A stretch of DNA of 38,440 bases from an uncultured Verrucomicrobia subdivision 3 bacterium (GTDB lineage Bacteria > Verrucomicrobiota > Verrucomicrobiia > Limisphaerales > UBA11358). The position numbers and the translations under genes were made by a program. A model generated the notes under the pieces. It ran no database searches. It worked only from the letters and a program-made list of their open reading frames with translations, and was not told the origin of the DNA. Positions 8,793-16,498 of this stretch are shown piece by piece (position 1 is the stretch's first letter; each line of letters begins with the position of its first letter). The DNA lies in NCBI GenBank assembly GCA_903858275.1, contig CAIOIC010000135.1, positions 1 through 38,440 on the forward strand, given 5' to 3'.

Positions 8793-10778
8793 ATGAGCCG
8801 ATACTTGGACATGATTGACGGGCCGGAACACGTCAAGAAACTCACGGTGCCGCAATTGCAGGAACTCGCCGGCGAAATCCGCACCGAGCTGATTGATGGC
8901 CTCGCCAAGGGCGGCGGCCACCTCGGCCCGAATCTCGGCGTGGTAGAGCTGTCCATCGCGCTGCACAAGGTTTTCACCACGCCGAAGGATAAATTCGTCT
9001 GGGACGTGAGCCATCAGGTTTATGTGCACAAGATTTTGACCGGTCGCAAAAACCGGTTCCGCACCATCCGCCAGACGGACGGCCTGAACGGGTTCGCGCT
9101 CCGCACCGAGAGCGAACACGACAGCTTTGGCGCGGGACACGCGGGCACGGCCTTGTCCGCCGCACTCGGCATGGCGGCGGCACGCGACAAACGCGGCTCG
9201 GATGAAAACGTGGTGGCCATTTTCGGCGATGCGGCGCTGACCAACGGCATTTCCTTCGAGGCGATGAACAACATCGGGCACACGACCAAAAAATTCATCG
9301 GTATTCTCAACGACAACGAGTGGAGCATCGCCAAAAACGTGGGAGCCATCTCCGGCTACCTCAACAAGCTCATCACCAATCCGCGCTACAACCAGCTCGC
9401 CAAAGATTTTGAAAACTTCGTCCGCCGCCTGCCCAAGGGCGAACTGGCGCTGCAGCTCGCGCATCGCGCGGAGGGCGGCCTCAAGGGCGCACTCACAGGC
9501 GTCGGCCTAAATCGCACCACCAGTCTGGTGGAATCCGACGGACGCGGGGGTCACGGTTCGCCGGTGCTGTTTGAGGAAATGGGCATGCGCTATCTAGGCC
9601 CAATTGACGGACACGACCTGCCGCTGCTCATCAGCACGCTGGAATTTGCCAAAACGTGCGATCATCCGATTGTCATCCACGTTTTGACCCAAAAGGGCAA
9701 GGGCTACGAAGCCGCCCTCAAGCAGCCGGAGAAATTTCACGGCCTCGGACCCTACAACGCCGCCACCGGCGAGACGCCCGCCACCAAACCCGGCACGCCG
9801 CCGATGTATCAGGACGTGATGGGCCAGACCTGTGTGAAGCTGGCGAAGAGAAATGAAGCCGTCGTCGGACTCACCGCCGCGATGCCCAGCGGCACCGGCA
9901 TGAAACATCTGGAAAAAGCGATGCCGGAGCGCTACTACGACGTCGGCATCGCCGAGGAACACGGCGTCATCTTTGCCGCCGGCATGGCGACGATGGGCTT
10001 GCGTCCCATCGTGGCGATTTATTCCAGTTTTCTCCAGCGTGCCTACGACTGCATTCATCACGATGTCTGCCTGCAGGATTTGCCGGTGATTTTCTGCATG
10101 GACCGCGCCGGCCTTTCCGCCAACGACGGCCCGACGCATCACGGCATTTTTGACATTTCCTTTCTGCGCTGTTTCCCGAACGTCATCGCGATGGCGCCCG
10201 CCAACGAAGACGAACTAGCAGACATGATGTTCACCGCCACCACCGTGAATCATCCCACGTTCATCCGCTACCCACGCGGCGCGGCGGAAGGCGTGCCGGT
10301 GAAGGACGAACCGCAGCTCATCGAAGTCGGCAAGGCCGTGGTGCAGCAGAACTTTGCCAACAACGGCGGACGCAAAGTCGCGCTATTCGGCCTCGGCCCA
10401 ATGAACGCCATTGCGAATAAGGCGGCAGCTCAACTCACTACGGAAGGCTTTGACGTCGCCGTCATCAACCCGCGCTTCACCAAGCCGATTGACGCGGCGG
10501 TGCACGAGCGGTTCGGACGTGAGGCGGATTTGATCGTGACGCTGGAAGATCATGTGCTCATTGGCGGCTACGGCTCAGCAGTGCTGGAATTGTTCAGCGA
10601 GAAAACCCTAGCCACACCCGTCGTGCGCATCGGCTGGCCGGATCAGTTCATCGAGCACGCCACCACGCAGGACGAACTCCGCAACAAGTATGGCTTGTCC
10701 GTCGCGAACACGGTCGCCAAGGTGAAAATGCATTTCGGCGACACGAATTCCACAACGAAGCTCGTGGGCGGGGCCTGA
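8793..10778 (+). CDS. dxs: 1-deoxy-D-xylulose-5-phosphate synthase
   Basis: Thiamine-diphosphate enzyme that joins pyruvate and glyceraldehyde 3-phosphate, the first step of the MEP isoprenoid pathway. The 661-aa protein shows HLGPNLGVVELSIALHKVF, DVSHQVYVHKILTGR, a GDAALTNGISFEAMNN cofactor loop, LNDNEWSIAKNVGAIS, and in the second half FMDVGIAEEHGV-like (YYDVGIAEEHGVIFAAGMA) with the catalytic glutamate, plus CMDRAGLSANDGPTHHG and FIRYPRG. The cofactor loop has GDA where most family members have GDG. It is slightly longer than the usual 620-640 aa. Co-transcription with xseB is likely; a terminator hairpin follows 29 nt after the stop. Confidence 0.96.
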   Translation: MSRYLDMIDGPEHVKKLTVPQLQELAGEIRTELIDGLAKGGGHLGPNLGVVELSIALHKVFTTPKDKFVWDVSHQVYVHKILTGRKNRFRTIRQTDGLNGFALRTESEHDSFGAGHAGTALSAALGMAAARDKRGSDENVVAIFGDAALTNGISFEAMNNIGHTTKKFIGILNDNEWSIAKNVGAISGYLNKLITNPRYNQLAKDFENFVRRLPKGELALQLAHRAEGGLKGALTGVGLNRTTSLVESDGRGGHGSPVLFEEMGMRYLGPIDGHDLPLLISTLEFAKTCDHPIVIHVLTQKGKGYEAALKQPEKFHGLGPYNAATGETPATKPGTPPMYQDVMGQTCVKLAKRNEAVVGLTAAMPSGTGMKHLEKAMPERYYDVGIAEEHGVIFAAGMATMGLRPIVAIYSSFLQRAYDCIHHDVCLQDLPVIFCMDRAGLSANDGPTHHGIFDISFLRCFPNVIAMAPANEDELADMMFTATTVNHPTFIRYPRGAAEGVPVKDEPQLIEVGKAVVQQNFANNGGRKVALFGLGPMNAIANKAAAQLTTEGFDVAVINPRFTKPIDAAVHERFGREADLIVTLEDHVLIGGYGSAVLELFSEKTLATPVVRIGWPDQFIEHATTQDELRNKYGLSVANTVAKVKMHFGDTNSTTKLVGGA

Positions 10779-10807
10779 ACCCGATTAACCCATCCGTCCG
10801 ACCATCC

Positions 10808-10838
10808 GTCGTCCGCGTTTTTTCGCGGGCGACTTTTT
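10808..10838 (+). terminator. Rho-independent terminator after dxs
   Basis: GTCGTCCGCG (10808-10817) pairs with CGCGGGCGAC (10824-10833), ten pairs with one G-T wobble, around a TTTTTT loop, followed by TTTTT at 10834-10838. It closes the peptidase-xseA-xseB-dxs run. Confidence 0.85.
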
Positions 10839-10908
10839 ATTGTCCGGCGCTTTCTGTCCTTGATTTTAGGCGCATTAGACGGTTTCATTCGTTCCTTAAA
10901 TTGCGACC

Positions 10909-10936
10909 ATCGTAAATTAAAAATCATAAATTTATG
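10909..10936 (+). repeat. A/T-rich heptamer array touching the icd start codon
   Basis: ATCGTAA, ATTAAAA, ATCATAA and ATTTATG follow one another without gaps, a period-7 array whose last unit contains the icd ATG (10934). No Shine-Dalgarno sequence is visible in this stretch, so the array itself is the translation initiation region. It is one of several heptamer arrays in the window with unrelated unit sequences. Confidence 0.7.
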
Positions 10937-12199
10937 GCCTACACCACCTGCACCGTTCCCGCTGGCGGAAAAATCTCCATCGCCAACGGCAAACTCACCG
11001 TCCCCAACAATCCCATCATCCCGTTCATCCGCGGCGACGGCACCGGCCCCGACATCTGGGCCAGCAGCGTGCGCGTCATGGACGCCGCCGTGGCCAAAGC
11101 CTACGGCGGGCAAAAGAAGATCGCGTGGATGGAAGTGTTCGCGGGAGAGGAATCGTTCAAAAAATTCAACAACTGGCTACCCGACGACACCGTGGAGGCG
11201 TTCAAGGAATTTCTCGTGGGCATCAAAGGTCCGCTGACCACGCCGACCGGCGGCGGCATCCGTTCCCTCAACGTCGCGCTGCGCCAGATGCTTGATCTCT
11301 ACGTCTGCCTGCGCCCCGTGCAATGGTTCACGGGCGTGCCCTCGCCCGTGAAACATCCCGAGAAGGTGAACATGGTCATCTTCCGCGAGAACACCGAGGA
11401 CATTTACGCCGGCATTGATTTCGAAGCCGGCAAAGAAATGGCGATGAAGACGCTGGAGTTCATCAAAACGAATTTCCCCAAGGAATTCAAAAAAATCCGC
11501 TTCGGCGAAACCCCCGAAGTCGTCGGCATCGGCATCAAGCCCGTGTCCAAAACCGGCACGCAGCGCCTCGTGCGCGCGGCCATCGAATACGCCATCGCGC
11601 AGAAGAAGAAATCCGTGACGTTCGTCCACAAGGGCAACATCATGAAATACACCGAAGGCGCGTTCATGCAATGGGGCTACCAGCTCGCGCGCGAGGAATA
11701 CGGCGCGGAACTCGTGGACGGCGGTCCGTGGTGCAAGATTCCCGAAGGCAAACGCGGCGCCGGCCTCATGTTCAAGGACAGCATCGCCGACATCACCTTG
11801 CAACAGGTGCTCACGCGCCCGAACGAATTCGAAGTCATCGCCACGCTCAATCTCAACGGCGATTATCTCTCCGACGCCCTCGCCGCGCAGGTGGGCGGCA
11901 TCGGCATCGCGCCCGGCGGCAACATCAACAACATGACCGGCCACGCGATTTTCGAAGCCACGCATGGCACCGCACCCAAATACGCGAACAAGGACGTCGT
12001 CAACCCCGGCTCCGTGATTCTTTCCGGTGAAATGATGTTCCGCTACCTGGGCTGGAACGAAGCGGCGGACCTCATCATTAAAGGCCTCAATGGCGCGATC
12101 GGCTCCAAGCGCGTCACCTACGACTTCGCGCGCCAGATGACCGGCGCGACGGAGATCAAATGCAGCGAATTCGGCGACAACATCATCAACCACATGTAA
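10934..12199 (+). CDS. icd: NADP-dependent isocitrate dehydrogenase
   Basis: TCA-cycle enzyme that oxidises isocitrate to 2-oxoglutarate and CO2. The 421-aa protein matches the Escherichia coli-type enzyme along its length: [14 protein letters not shown] near residue 28, [20 protein letters not shown] with the phosphorylatable serine and substrate-binding arginines, [24 protein letters not shown], and the C-terminal cofactor region. [17 protein letters not shown] keeps the Lys-Tyr pair that in E. coli selects NADP, which is why I call it NADP-dependent. The gene is monocistronic: a dxs terminator lies upstream and a perfect hairpin follows. Confidence 0.96.
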   Translation: MAYTTCTVPAGGKISIANGKLTVPNNPIIPFIRGDGTGPDIWASSVRVMDAAVAKAYGGQKKIAWMEVFAGEESFKKFNNWLPDDTVEAFKEFLVGIKGPLTTPTGGGIRSLNVALRQMLDLYVCLRPVQWFTGVPSPVKHPEKVNMVIFRENTEDIYAGIDFEAGKEMAMKTLEFIKTNFPKEFKKIRFGETPEVVGIGIKPVSKTGTQRLVRAAIEYAIAQKKKSVTFVHKGNIMKYTEGAFMQWGYQLAREEYGAELVDGGPWCKIPEGKRGAGLMFKDSIADITLQQVLTRPNEFEVIATLNLNGDYLSDALAAQVGGIGIAPGGNINNMTGHAIFEATHGTAPKYANKDVVNPGSVILSGEMMFRYLGWNEAADLIIKGLNGAIGSKRVTYDFARQMTGATEIKCSEFGDNIINHM

Positions 12200-12207
12200 T
12201 TCTTCGG

Positions 12208-12230
12208 AGGGACGAGTTCTATGAGTCCCT
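12208..12230. other. Small hairpin just after icd
   Basis: AGGGAC (12208-12213) and GTCCCT (12225-12230) are perfect inverse complements around an 11-nt loop, followed by AAAAATTT. It is weaker than the main terminator just downstream and may be a second stem of the same termination region or a repeat remnant. Confidence 0.45.
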
Positions 12231-12238
12231 AAAAATTT

Positions 12239-12273
12239 AAAACGGCGGTGGTCATCACGACCACCGCCGTTTT
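12239..12273 (+). terminator. Perfect 15-bp terminator hairpin after icd
   Basis: AAAACGGCGGTGGTC (12239-12253), loop ATCAC, and the exact inverse complement (12259-12273) ending in TTTT. The A-rich left foot and T-rich right foot would allow termination in either direction. Confidence 0.9.
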
Positions 12274-12361
12274 ACATATCAATTAGTGCCTGCGGAAATC
12301 CACTCGCGAATAGATTGATACCTGCTATTTTCAGGCGCAGCTTTTCGATAAGTTGCCATTT

Positions 12362-13255
12362 ATGAAAAAACTTACCTGTGTTTCATTTCTCTGTCTGACC
12401 ATGTCCTTAGCCGCCCGGGCTGACCGGACAACCGAAGAATCGTTCATTCCCAGCTACAGCGCCGCCTCAGTCCACTACCTCTGGGGTTCCAGTGCCGACC
12501 TAAAAAACTCACCCGGCAGCAGCCTCGCGCAGCAAGAAGCCGGCGTGATGGCGCAATATCCGCTGTTCCACTCCGACAACTCCCGCCTCACCACCGGCGT
12601 CCGCTTCCGGTGGAACCAGTTCGACTTCGACGGTTCCAGCCCGCTGGGCACCGGCACGCTCGACTTGTATCGGCTGCAAGTGCCCGTGAACTACTGGCAT
12701 TCGCTCGGCGAACAATGGAAGCTTTGGGCCAGCGTGGATCCCGGGCTGTTCACCGACTTCAAAGAGGTATCCGGCGATGATTTTGCGGTGTCCGCTTTGG
12801 CCGTGGCCGCTTATGAATGGCGACCGGAATGGAGTTTTTCATTTGGCGGCTACTATTCCCCGGATCTCGGTGAAGACAAATTATTGCCCGTCATCGGCGT
12901 AATCTGGCGACCCAACCGGCATTGGAATATCAGCGCCACGTTCCCGCGTTTCCGGGTGGCCTATGCGCCCGATGAGAAATGGAATTTCGACCTCTCCTTG
13001 CGGCCGGGCGGTTCAAGCTGGAACATCCGCACTCCCGCTGGCGATAACCGGAATCTGGAATACGAAAGCTGGCGCGTGACCCTCGGAGCCGAGCGCCTCA
13101 TCTCCACGGATCTGTTCGGCAAAATCTATGGCTTTGCGGAAATCGGCACCGGCTTTGCACAGAAACTAAAACTCAAAGATGGCAACACGGAAATCGCCGC
13201 CTCTGACCTCTCGGAAATGCTGACCCTCTCCCTCGGCCTGCGACTGCGCTTTTAA
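12362..13255 (+). CDS. Putative secreted outer-membrane beta-barrel protein (DUF6268-like)
   Basis: 297 aa from the ATG at 12362, with a signal peptide MKKLTCVSFLCLTMSLAARA followed by DRTTEES. The mature part has repeated amphipathic beta strands rich in W, Y and F (RLTTGVRFRWNQFDF, YRLQVPVNYWHSLGEQWKLW, WSFSFGGYYSPDLGE, GVIWRPNRHWNISATFPRFRV) and ends MLTLSLGLRLRF with a C-terminal phenylalanine, typical of outer-membrane barrels. The overall look, including a central strand pair around an ISATFPR-type motif, reminds me of the DUF6268 group, but I cannot check this. It is flanked by the icd terminator and a convergent aminotransferase gene, so it is likely transcribed alone. Function unknown. 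Confidence 0.75.
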   Translation: MKKLTCVSFLCLTMSLAARADRTTEESFIPSYSAASVHYLWGSSADLKNSPGSSLAQQEAGVMAQYPLFHSDNSRLTTGVRFRWNQFDFDGSSPLGTGTLDLYRLQVPVNYWHSLGEQWKLWASVDPGLFTDFKEVSGDDFAVSALAVAAYEWRPEWSFSFGGYYSPDLGEDKLLPVIGVIWRPNRHWNISATFPRFRVAYAPDEKWNFDLSLRPGGSSWNIRTPAGDNRNLEYESWRVTLGAERLISTDLFGKIYGFAEIGTGFAQKLKLKDGNTEIAASDLSEMLTLSLGLRLRF

Positions 13256-13302
13256 CGCGAATCTATACGGTATTCATCTGCCAATCACATTGGAAGATTG
13301 CT

Positions 13303-14730
13303 TCACCTGGCTCGTTGCGTCAGGGCCATCTTGCCAATCCCCATCAGCACGTCCCAAGCCGGTCCGGGGAACTTGTGCATCTGCACCATCACGTCCTCAA
13401 ACGCGGTCAGAAAATAGTTCACGTCGGCTTCATTGATGACGAGCGGCGGCAGAAGCTTCACCACGTCCACCCCATGCCCGGCGACCTGCGTGATGATGTG
13501 ATGCTTGTCCAGCAGCGGAATGACGGCAGCCTGCGGGAACAGGCTTTTGTCCAGCGTGTGGCAGGTGGTCCACGCAATCTTCAAGGAGATGGATTTCGGC
13601 GAGCCGAACTCGATGCCGGTCATCAGACCGCGCCAGCGGACTTCCTTCATGAATTCATATTTCGGAATCATCGCCGTCAAGCCCTGGCCGATGAGGTCGC
13701 CCATCCGCGCGGCGTTGGCGATGAGGTTCTCGCGGTCGAGCACATCGAGCGCGGCGAGGCCGGCGGCCATCGCGAAACTGCCCTGGCTGAACGTGGAACT
13801 GTGCACCACCGAGCGCGACATGGAGGAAAACACTTTTTCGTGGATCCATTTCTTGCAGAGCACCGCGCCCACCGGCACGAAGCCGCCGGACAGCGTCTTG
13901 GCAAGAATCACGATGTCGGGGTCAACCGCACCTTCGTGTTCGATGGCGAGAAATTTTCCCGTGCGGCCCATGCCGGACTGCACTTCGTCGTCAATGAAGA
14001 GCGCGCCGTGCTGGCGGCAGAGCTGCTGCGCCGCCAGCAGATAGCCGGGCGCGGGCAGGTTCACGCCCTTGCCCTGAATCGGCTCAACGATGAAGCCGGC
14101 GACGTCGCCCTGCTTCAATTCCTTTTCCAACGCGTCCAAATCATTGAACGGAATCTCACGGCAATCCGGCAGGAACGGCGCAAAACCGGAGCGAAAACTG
14201 TCGTCGCCATTCACGGACAACGCGCCGGAGCTGAGGCCGTGGAACGATTTCTTGCAGTGAATCAGCGCCGGCTTGCCGGTGGCGCACTTGGCGTATTTGA
14301 TGGCCGTCTCCACACCTTCCGCGCCGGAGTTGGTGAAAAACACCAGGTCCAACTGGTTCGGCATGCGCTTCTTCAACTCGGCAGCGAGGAGACCGGAGAG
14401 CAACGGCGCCTCCATCTTCACCAGGCTGGGATAATCCGAGTCGAGAAATTCCTTGAGGATGCGGCGGACTTCGGGATGATTGCGGCCCAGGCCGAACACG
14501 CCATAGCCGGAGAGCAAATCGAGATACTTGTCGCCCTTCACGTCCCACAGATACGGCCCCTCGGCGCGCGTGTAGCAGCGGTCGAAGCCGATGGTCTTGA
14601 GCGTTTTGACGTTGGCGGGGTTGATGTGCTCCGCCTGCAGCTCGTAATTTTTACCCTCATGCTCCTTTACGAGCGCCGCAAGGTTCAGTGGCGGCCGCGC
14701 GGCTGATTGCAAAATGTTATCTGACGACAT
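13303..14730 (-). CDS. Class III pyridoxal-phosphate aminotransferase
   Basis: 475 aa from the ATG ending at 14730. Motifs: LDLLSGYGVFGLGRNHPEV, FFTNSGAEGVETAIKYAK (cofactor phosphate site), FHGLSSGALSV, ALFIDDEVQSGMGRTG (Asp contacting the pyridine nitrogen), and ILAKTLSGGFVPVGAVL with the Schiff-base lysine at residue 278, then STFSQGSFAMAAGLAAL. This places it with ornithine/putrescine/4-aminobutyrate aminotransferases. The stretch DYPSLVKMEAPLLSGLLA resembles the branch that includes HpnO of hopanoid biosynthesis, but no other hopanoid gene is present, so the substrate stays open. It lies 92 nt downstream of the queD-like gene on the same strand and could belong to the luxE-luxC-queD transcript. 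Confidence 0.88.
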   Translation of the reverse strand: MSSDNILQSAARPPLNLAALVKEHEGKNYELQAEHINPANVKTLKTIGFDRCYTRAEGPYLWDVKGDKYLDLLSGYGVFGLGRNHPEVRRILKEFLDSDYPSLVKMEAPLLSGLLAAELKKRMPNQLDLVFFTNSGAEGVETAIKYAKCATGKPALIHCKKSFHGLSSGALSVNGDDSFRSGFAPFLPDCREIPFNDLDALEKELKQGDVAGFIVEPIQGKGVNLPAPGYLLAAQQLCRQHGALFIDDEVQSGMGRTGKFLAIEHEGAVDPDIVILAKTLSGGFVPVGAVLCKKWIHEKVFSSMSRSVVHSSTFSQGSFAMAAGLAALDVLDRENLIANAARMGDLIGQGLTAMIPKYEFMKEVRWRGLMTGIEFGSPKSISLKIAWTTCHTLDKSLFPQAAVIPLLDKHHIITQVAGHGVDVVKLLPPLVINEADVNYFLTAFEDVMVQMHKFPGPAWDVLMGIGKMALTQRAR

Positions 14731-14822
14731 GATGAAGCATTTTACCGCAACGACAGCAGAATCAAGCAACTTTCTTTCCTCTCAAACCCTACCAGCGCCA
14801 CCCCGCAGCCGCGCCATGGCCA

Positions 14823-15185
14823 TCATTCCCCGCGATAAACCGCCCGCGCGGTGCAGGTCTCGGCCACGACGACTTCCGTGAGCAACGGCAGCTTCGGCTT
14901 GAGTTTGCGCCAAATCCACACTGCGACGACTTCGCTGGTGGGGTTTTCGAGGCCGGGGATCTCGTTCAGGTAATAATGATCGAGCTTTTCCCAGACCGGC
15001 TTGAATGCCGACGTGATATCGGCGTAATCCATCAGCCAGCCCAGCTTGGGATCGCATTCGCCGGCAACAACAATCTCCACGCTGAAACTGTGGCCGTGCA
15101 GCCGCCGACACTTGTGAGGCTTCGGCAACAACGGCAACAGATGCGCCGCCTCAAACTGAAATGTTTTTCGCAGTTCCATTTTCAT
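14823..15185 (-). CDS. 6-carboxytetrahydropterin synthase / PTPS-family protein (QueD-like)
   Basis: 120-aa enzyme of the pterin synthase family. Zinc ligands His15 (FQFEAAH), His30 and His32 (CRRLHGHSF) are present, with the catalytic Cys26 just before them. LDHYYLNEIPGLENPTSEVVA is the typical second motif, and the ETCTARAVY ending carries the substrate-binding glutamate. The Cys-x3-HGH pattern fits QueD, which makes 6-carboxytetrahydropterin from dihydroneopterin triphosphate on the way to queuosine. A pyruvoyl-type reaction is less likely. Its ATG overlaps the TGA of the LuxC-like gene, so it is translated with an acyl-CoA reductase, an unusual partner. No queC, queE or queF is seen in the window. 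Confidence 0.88.
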   Translation of the reverse strand: MKMELRKTFQFEAAHLLPLLPKPHKCRRLHGHSFSVEIVVAGECDPKLGWLMDYADITSAFKPVWEKLDHYYLNEIPGLENPTSEVVAVWIWRKLKPKLPLLTEVVVAETCTARAVYRGE

Positions 15186-16498
15186 AATTCAAAATCGGTC
15201 CAAGTGATTAAATCTCCAAACGCCGGGCGGCCATCGTGCCGCCAGGTCAACGGCGGGTTTTGCATCTGGCCGAGCGGGCAAACCCGAGTGACGCCCCAGC
15301 CGGCAAATCGCAGCGCCAATTCCTTCGCCTTCTCCGGCGACGCGGCGATGCCAACGGTGGAAACTTTTCCGTGAATCTCATCCACGCCCTGCAGCACCGC
15401 CGCCACATCCGGCACGGGTTTGATAAAAATAAAACGGTTCAACGGCGAGAAACGGAAACGCACTTCATGCTCAAACACCACTGTCCAAGCCGTTGAATTC
15501 GGACTAGACCAAAGCTTGATATCACCGCGATGCGGCGCGAGGGTTTCATACATCGAGCGACGAGCAGCGATGTCGGCGGATTCTTCCACCGAAATTTTTC
15601 CGCGCGGTTCCGCCGCCTCGCGCTGCATCAACTCGGCGGCCAGCAGCGCGGCAAATTTATCCGATTCCACCGCGCCGCGCTCCTCGACATAGATAACGTG
15701 CGGCGAGAGGCAGCCGTTCTGATTCCAATCGATCACGTCATCCGCCGCCCGGGCAACAACTTTGGAGATTTCTTCTTCGCGCAACACCTCGCGGGCCACA
15801 ATACCAAAACTCACGCGCTGGCCGTAGCCGAGAAAGCGGGTCTTCGCCGGCAACCGCGACCGGATCGCCAGCAACGTTTCATCGCCGCCGGTGGCCGTCA
15901 CGCAATCGGCTCCGGCGAACAGCGCGGATTCCAAAGCCACATGGCCGCCACGCCATTCGGCCAGTTCCAGACACGTGCCCAGCTTGGGATCCAGTTCGTA
16001 TATTGAATGCGCAAACAGCCGGGGCAGCAACGCCGCGCCGCTGGCGCACTTCATGAACTGCGCCGAACGCGTGAGCAAGCCGAGCGTCAGACTCAGCAAG
16101 GCGGGATTCGGCAAATTTCCCGCCGCGATGTGAACGAGCAAATTCGGTCCGCGCCAAAAACGACGGTCGGTATCCGTTCCAAGATCCTGAGCCAGCATGA
16201 CCTGAAAATTCTCCGGCGTGAACCGGCGAAAGAATTCGTCGAGACCCCGCGCAAGGGTGGCTACGGAAAATCCGGTCTGCGCCGGGCCAAGTTCCAGCGC
16301 GTGACGGCGGAATTTGTTATCCGGCTGCAGCCATTCCGCCGCGACTTCGCATAGGATTTTTACGATTTCATCCGTCGAGCGGGACAGCAGATATTTTTCG
16401 CGGTTGCGCTTCAGCGTGTCGCACGCCGCCACAATCATCGCGGGCGACAAAGTCGCTTCCGGCGGCAGGTCAGCGAGAAAATAGTTGGGCAGGTTCAT
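15182..16498 (-). CDS. LuxC-like acyl-CoA (acyl-protein) reductase
   Basis: 438-aa member of the LuxC acyl-CoA reductase family, which reduces an activated fatty acyl group to the aldehyde with NADPH. Seen: VHIAAGNLPNPALLSLTLGLL and FMKCASGAALLPRLF (dinucleotide-binding half), DCVTATGGDETL, and DDVIDWNQNGCLSPHVIYVE, where Cys263 matches the acyl-accepting cysteine of LuxC. The start used is the ATG ending at 16498, which overlaps the TGA of the LuxE-like gene; a start six codons upstream is possible. In luminous bacteria LuxC acts with LuxE and LuxD, but neither luciferase nor LuxD is present here, so a non-luminous use of the aldehyde is inferred. Confidence 0.9.
   Translation of the reverse strand: MNLPNYFLADLPPEATLSPAMIVAACDTLKRNREKYLLSRSTDEIVKILCEVAAEWLQPDNKFRRHALELGPAQTGFSVATLARGLDEFFRRFTPENFQVMLAQDLGTDTDRRFWRGPNLLVHIAAGNLPNPALLSLTLGLLTRSAQFMKCASGAALLPRLFAHSIYELDPKLGTCLELAEWRGGHVALESALFAGADCVTATGGDETLLAIRSRLPAKTRFLGYGQRVSFGIVAREVLREEEISKVVARAADDVIDWNQNGCLSPHVIYVEERGAVESDKFAALLAAELMQREAAEPRGKISVEESADIAARRSMYETLAPHRGDIKLWSSPNSTAWTVVFEHEVRFRFSPLNRFIFIKPVPDVAAVLQGVDEIHGKVSTVGIAASPEKAKELALRFAGWGVTRVCPLGQMQNPPLTWRHDGRPAFGDLITWTDFEL

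Noticed and set aside
11177..12193. 338-codon minus-strand frame opposite icd
   Set aside because: Antisense shadow; the protein has no family signal, and icd is complete on the other strand.
13315..14706. 463-codon plus-strand open frame opposite the aminotransferase
   Set aside because: Antisense shadow with low-complexity His/Arg/Gly composition; the minus strand encodes all class III motifs.
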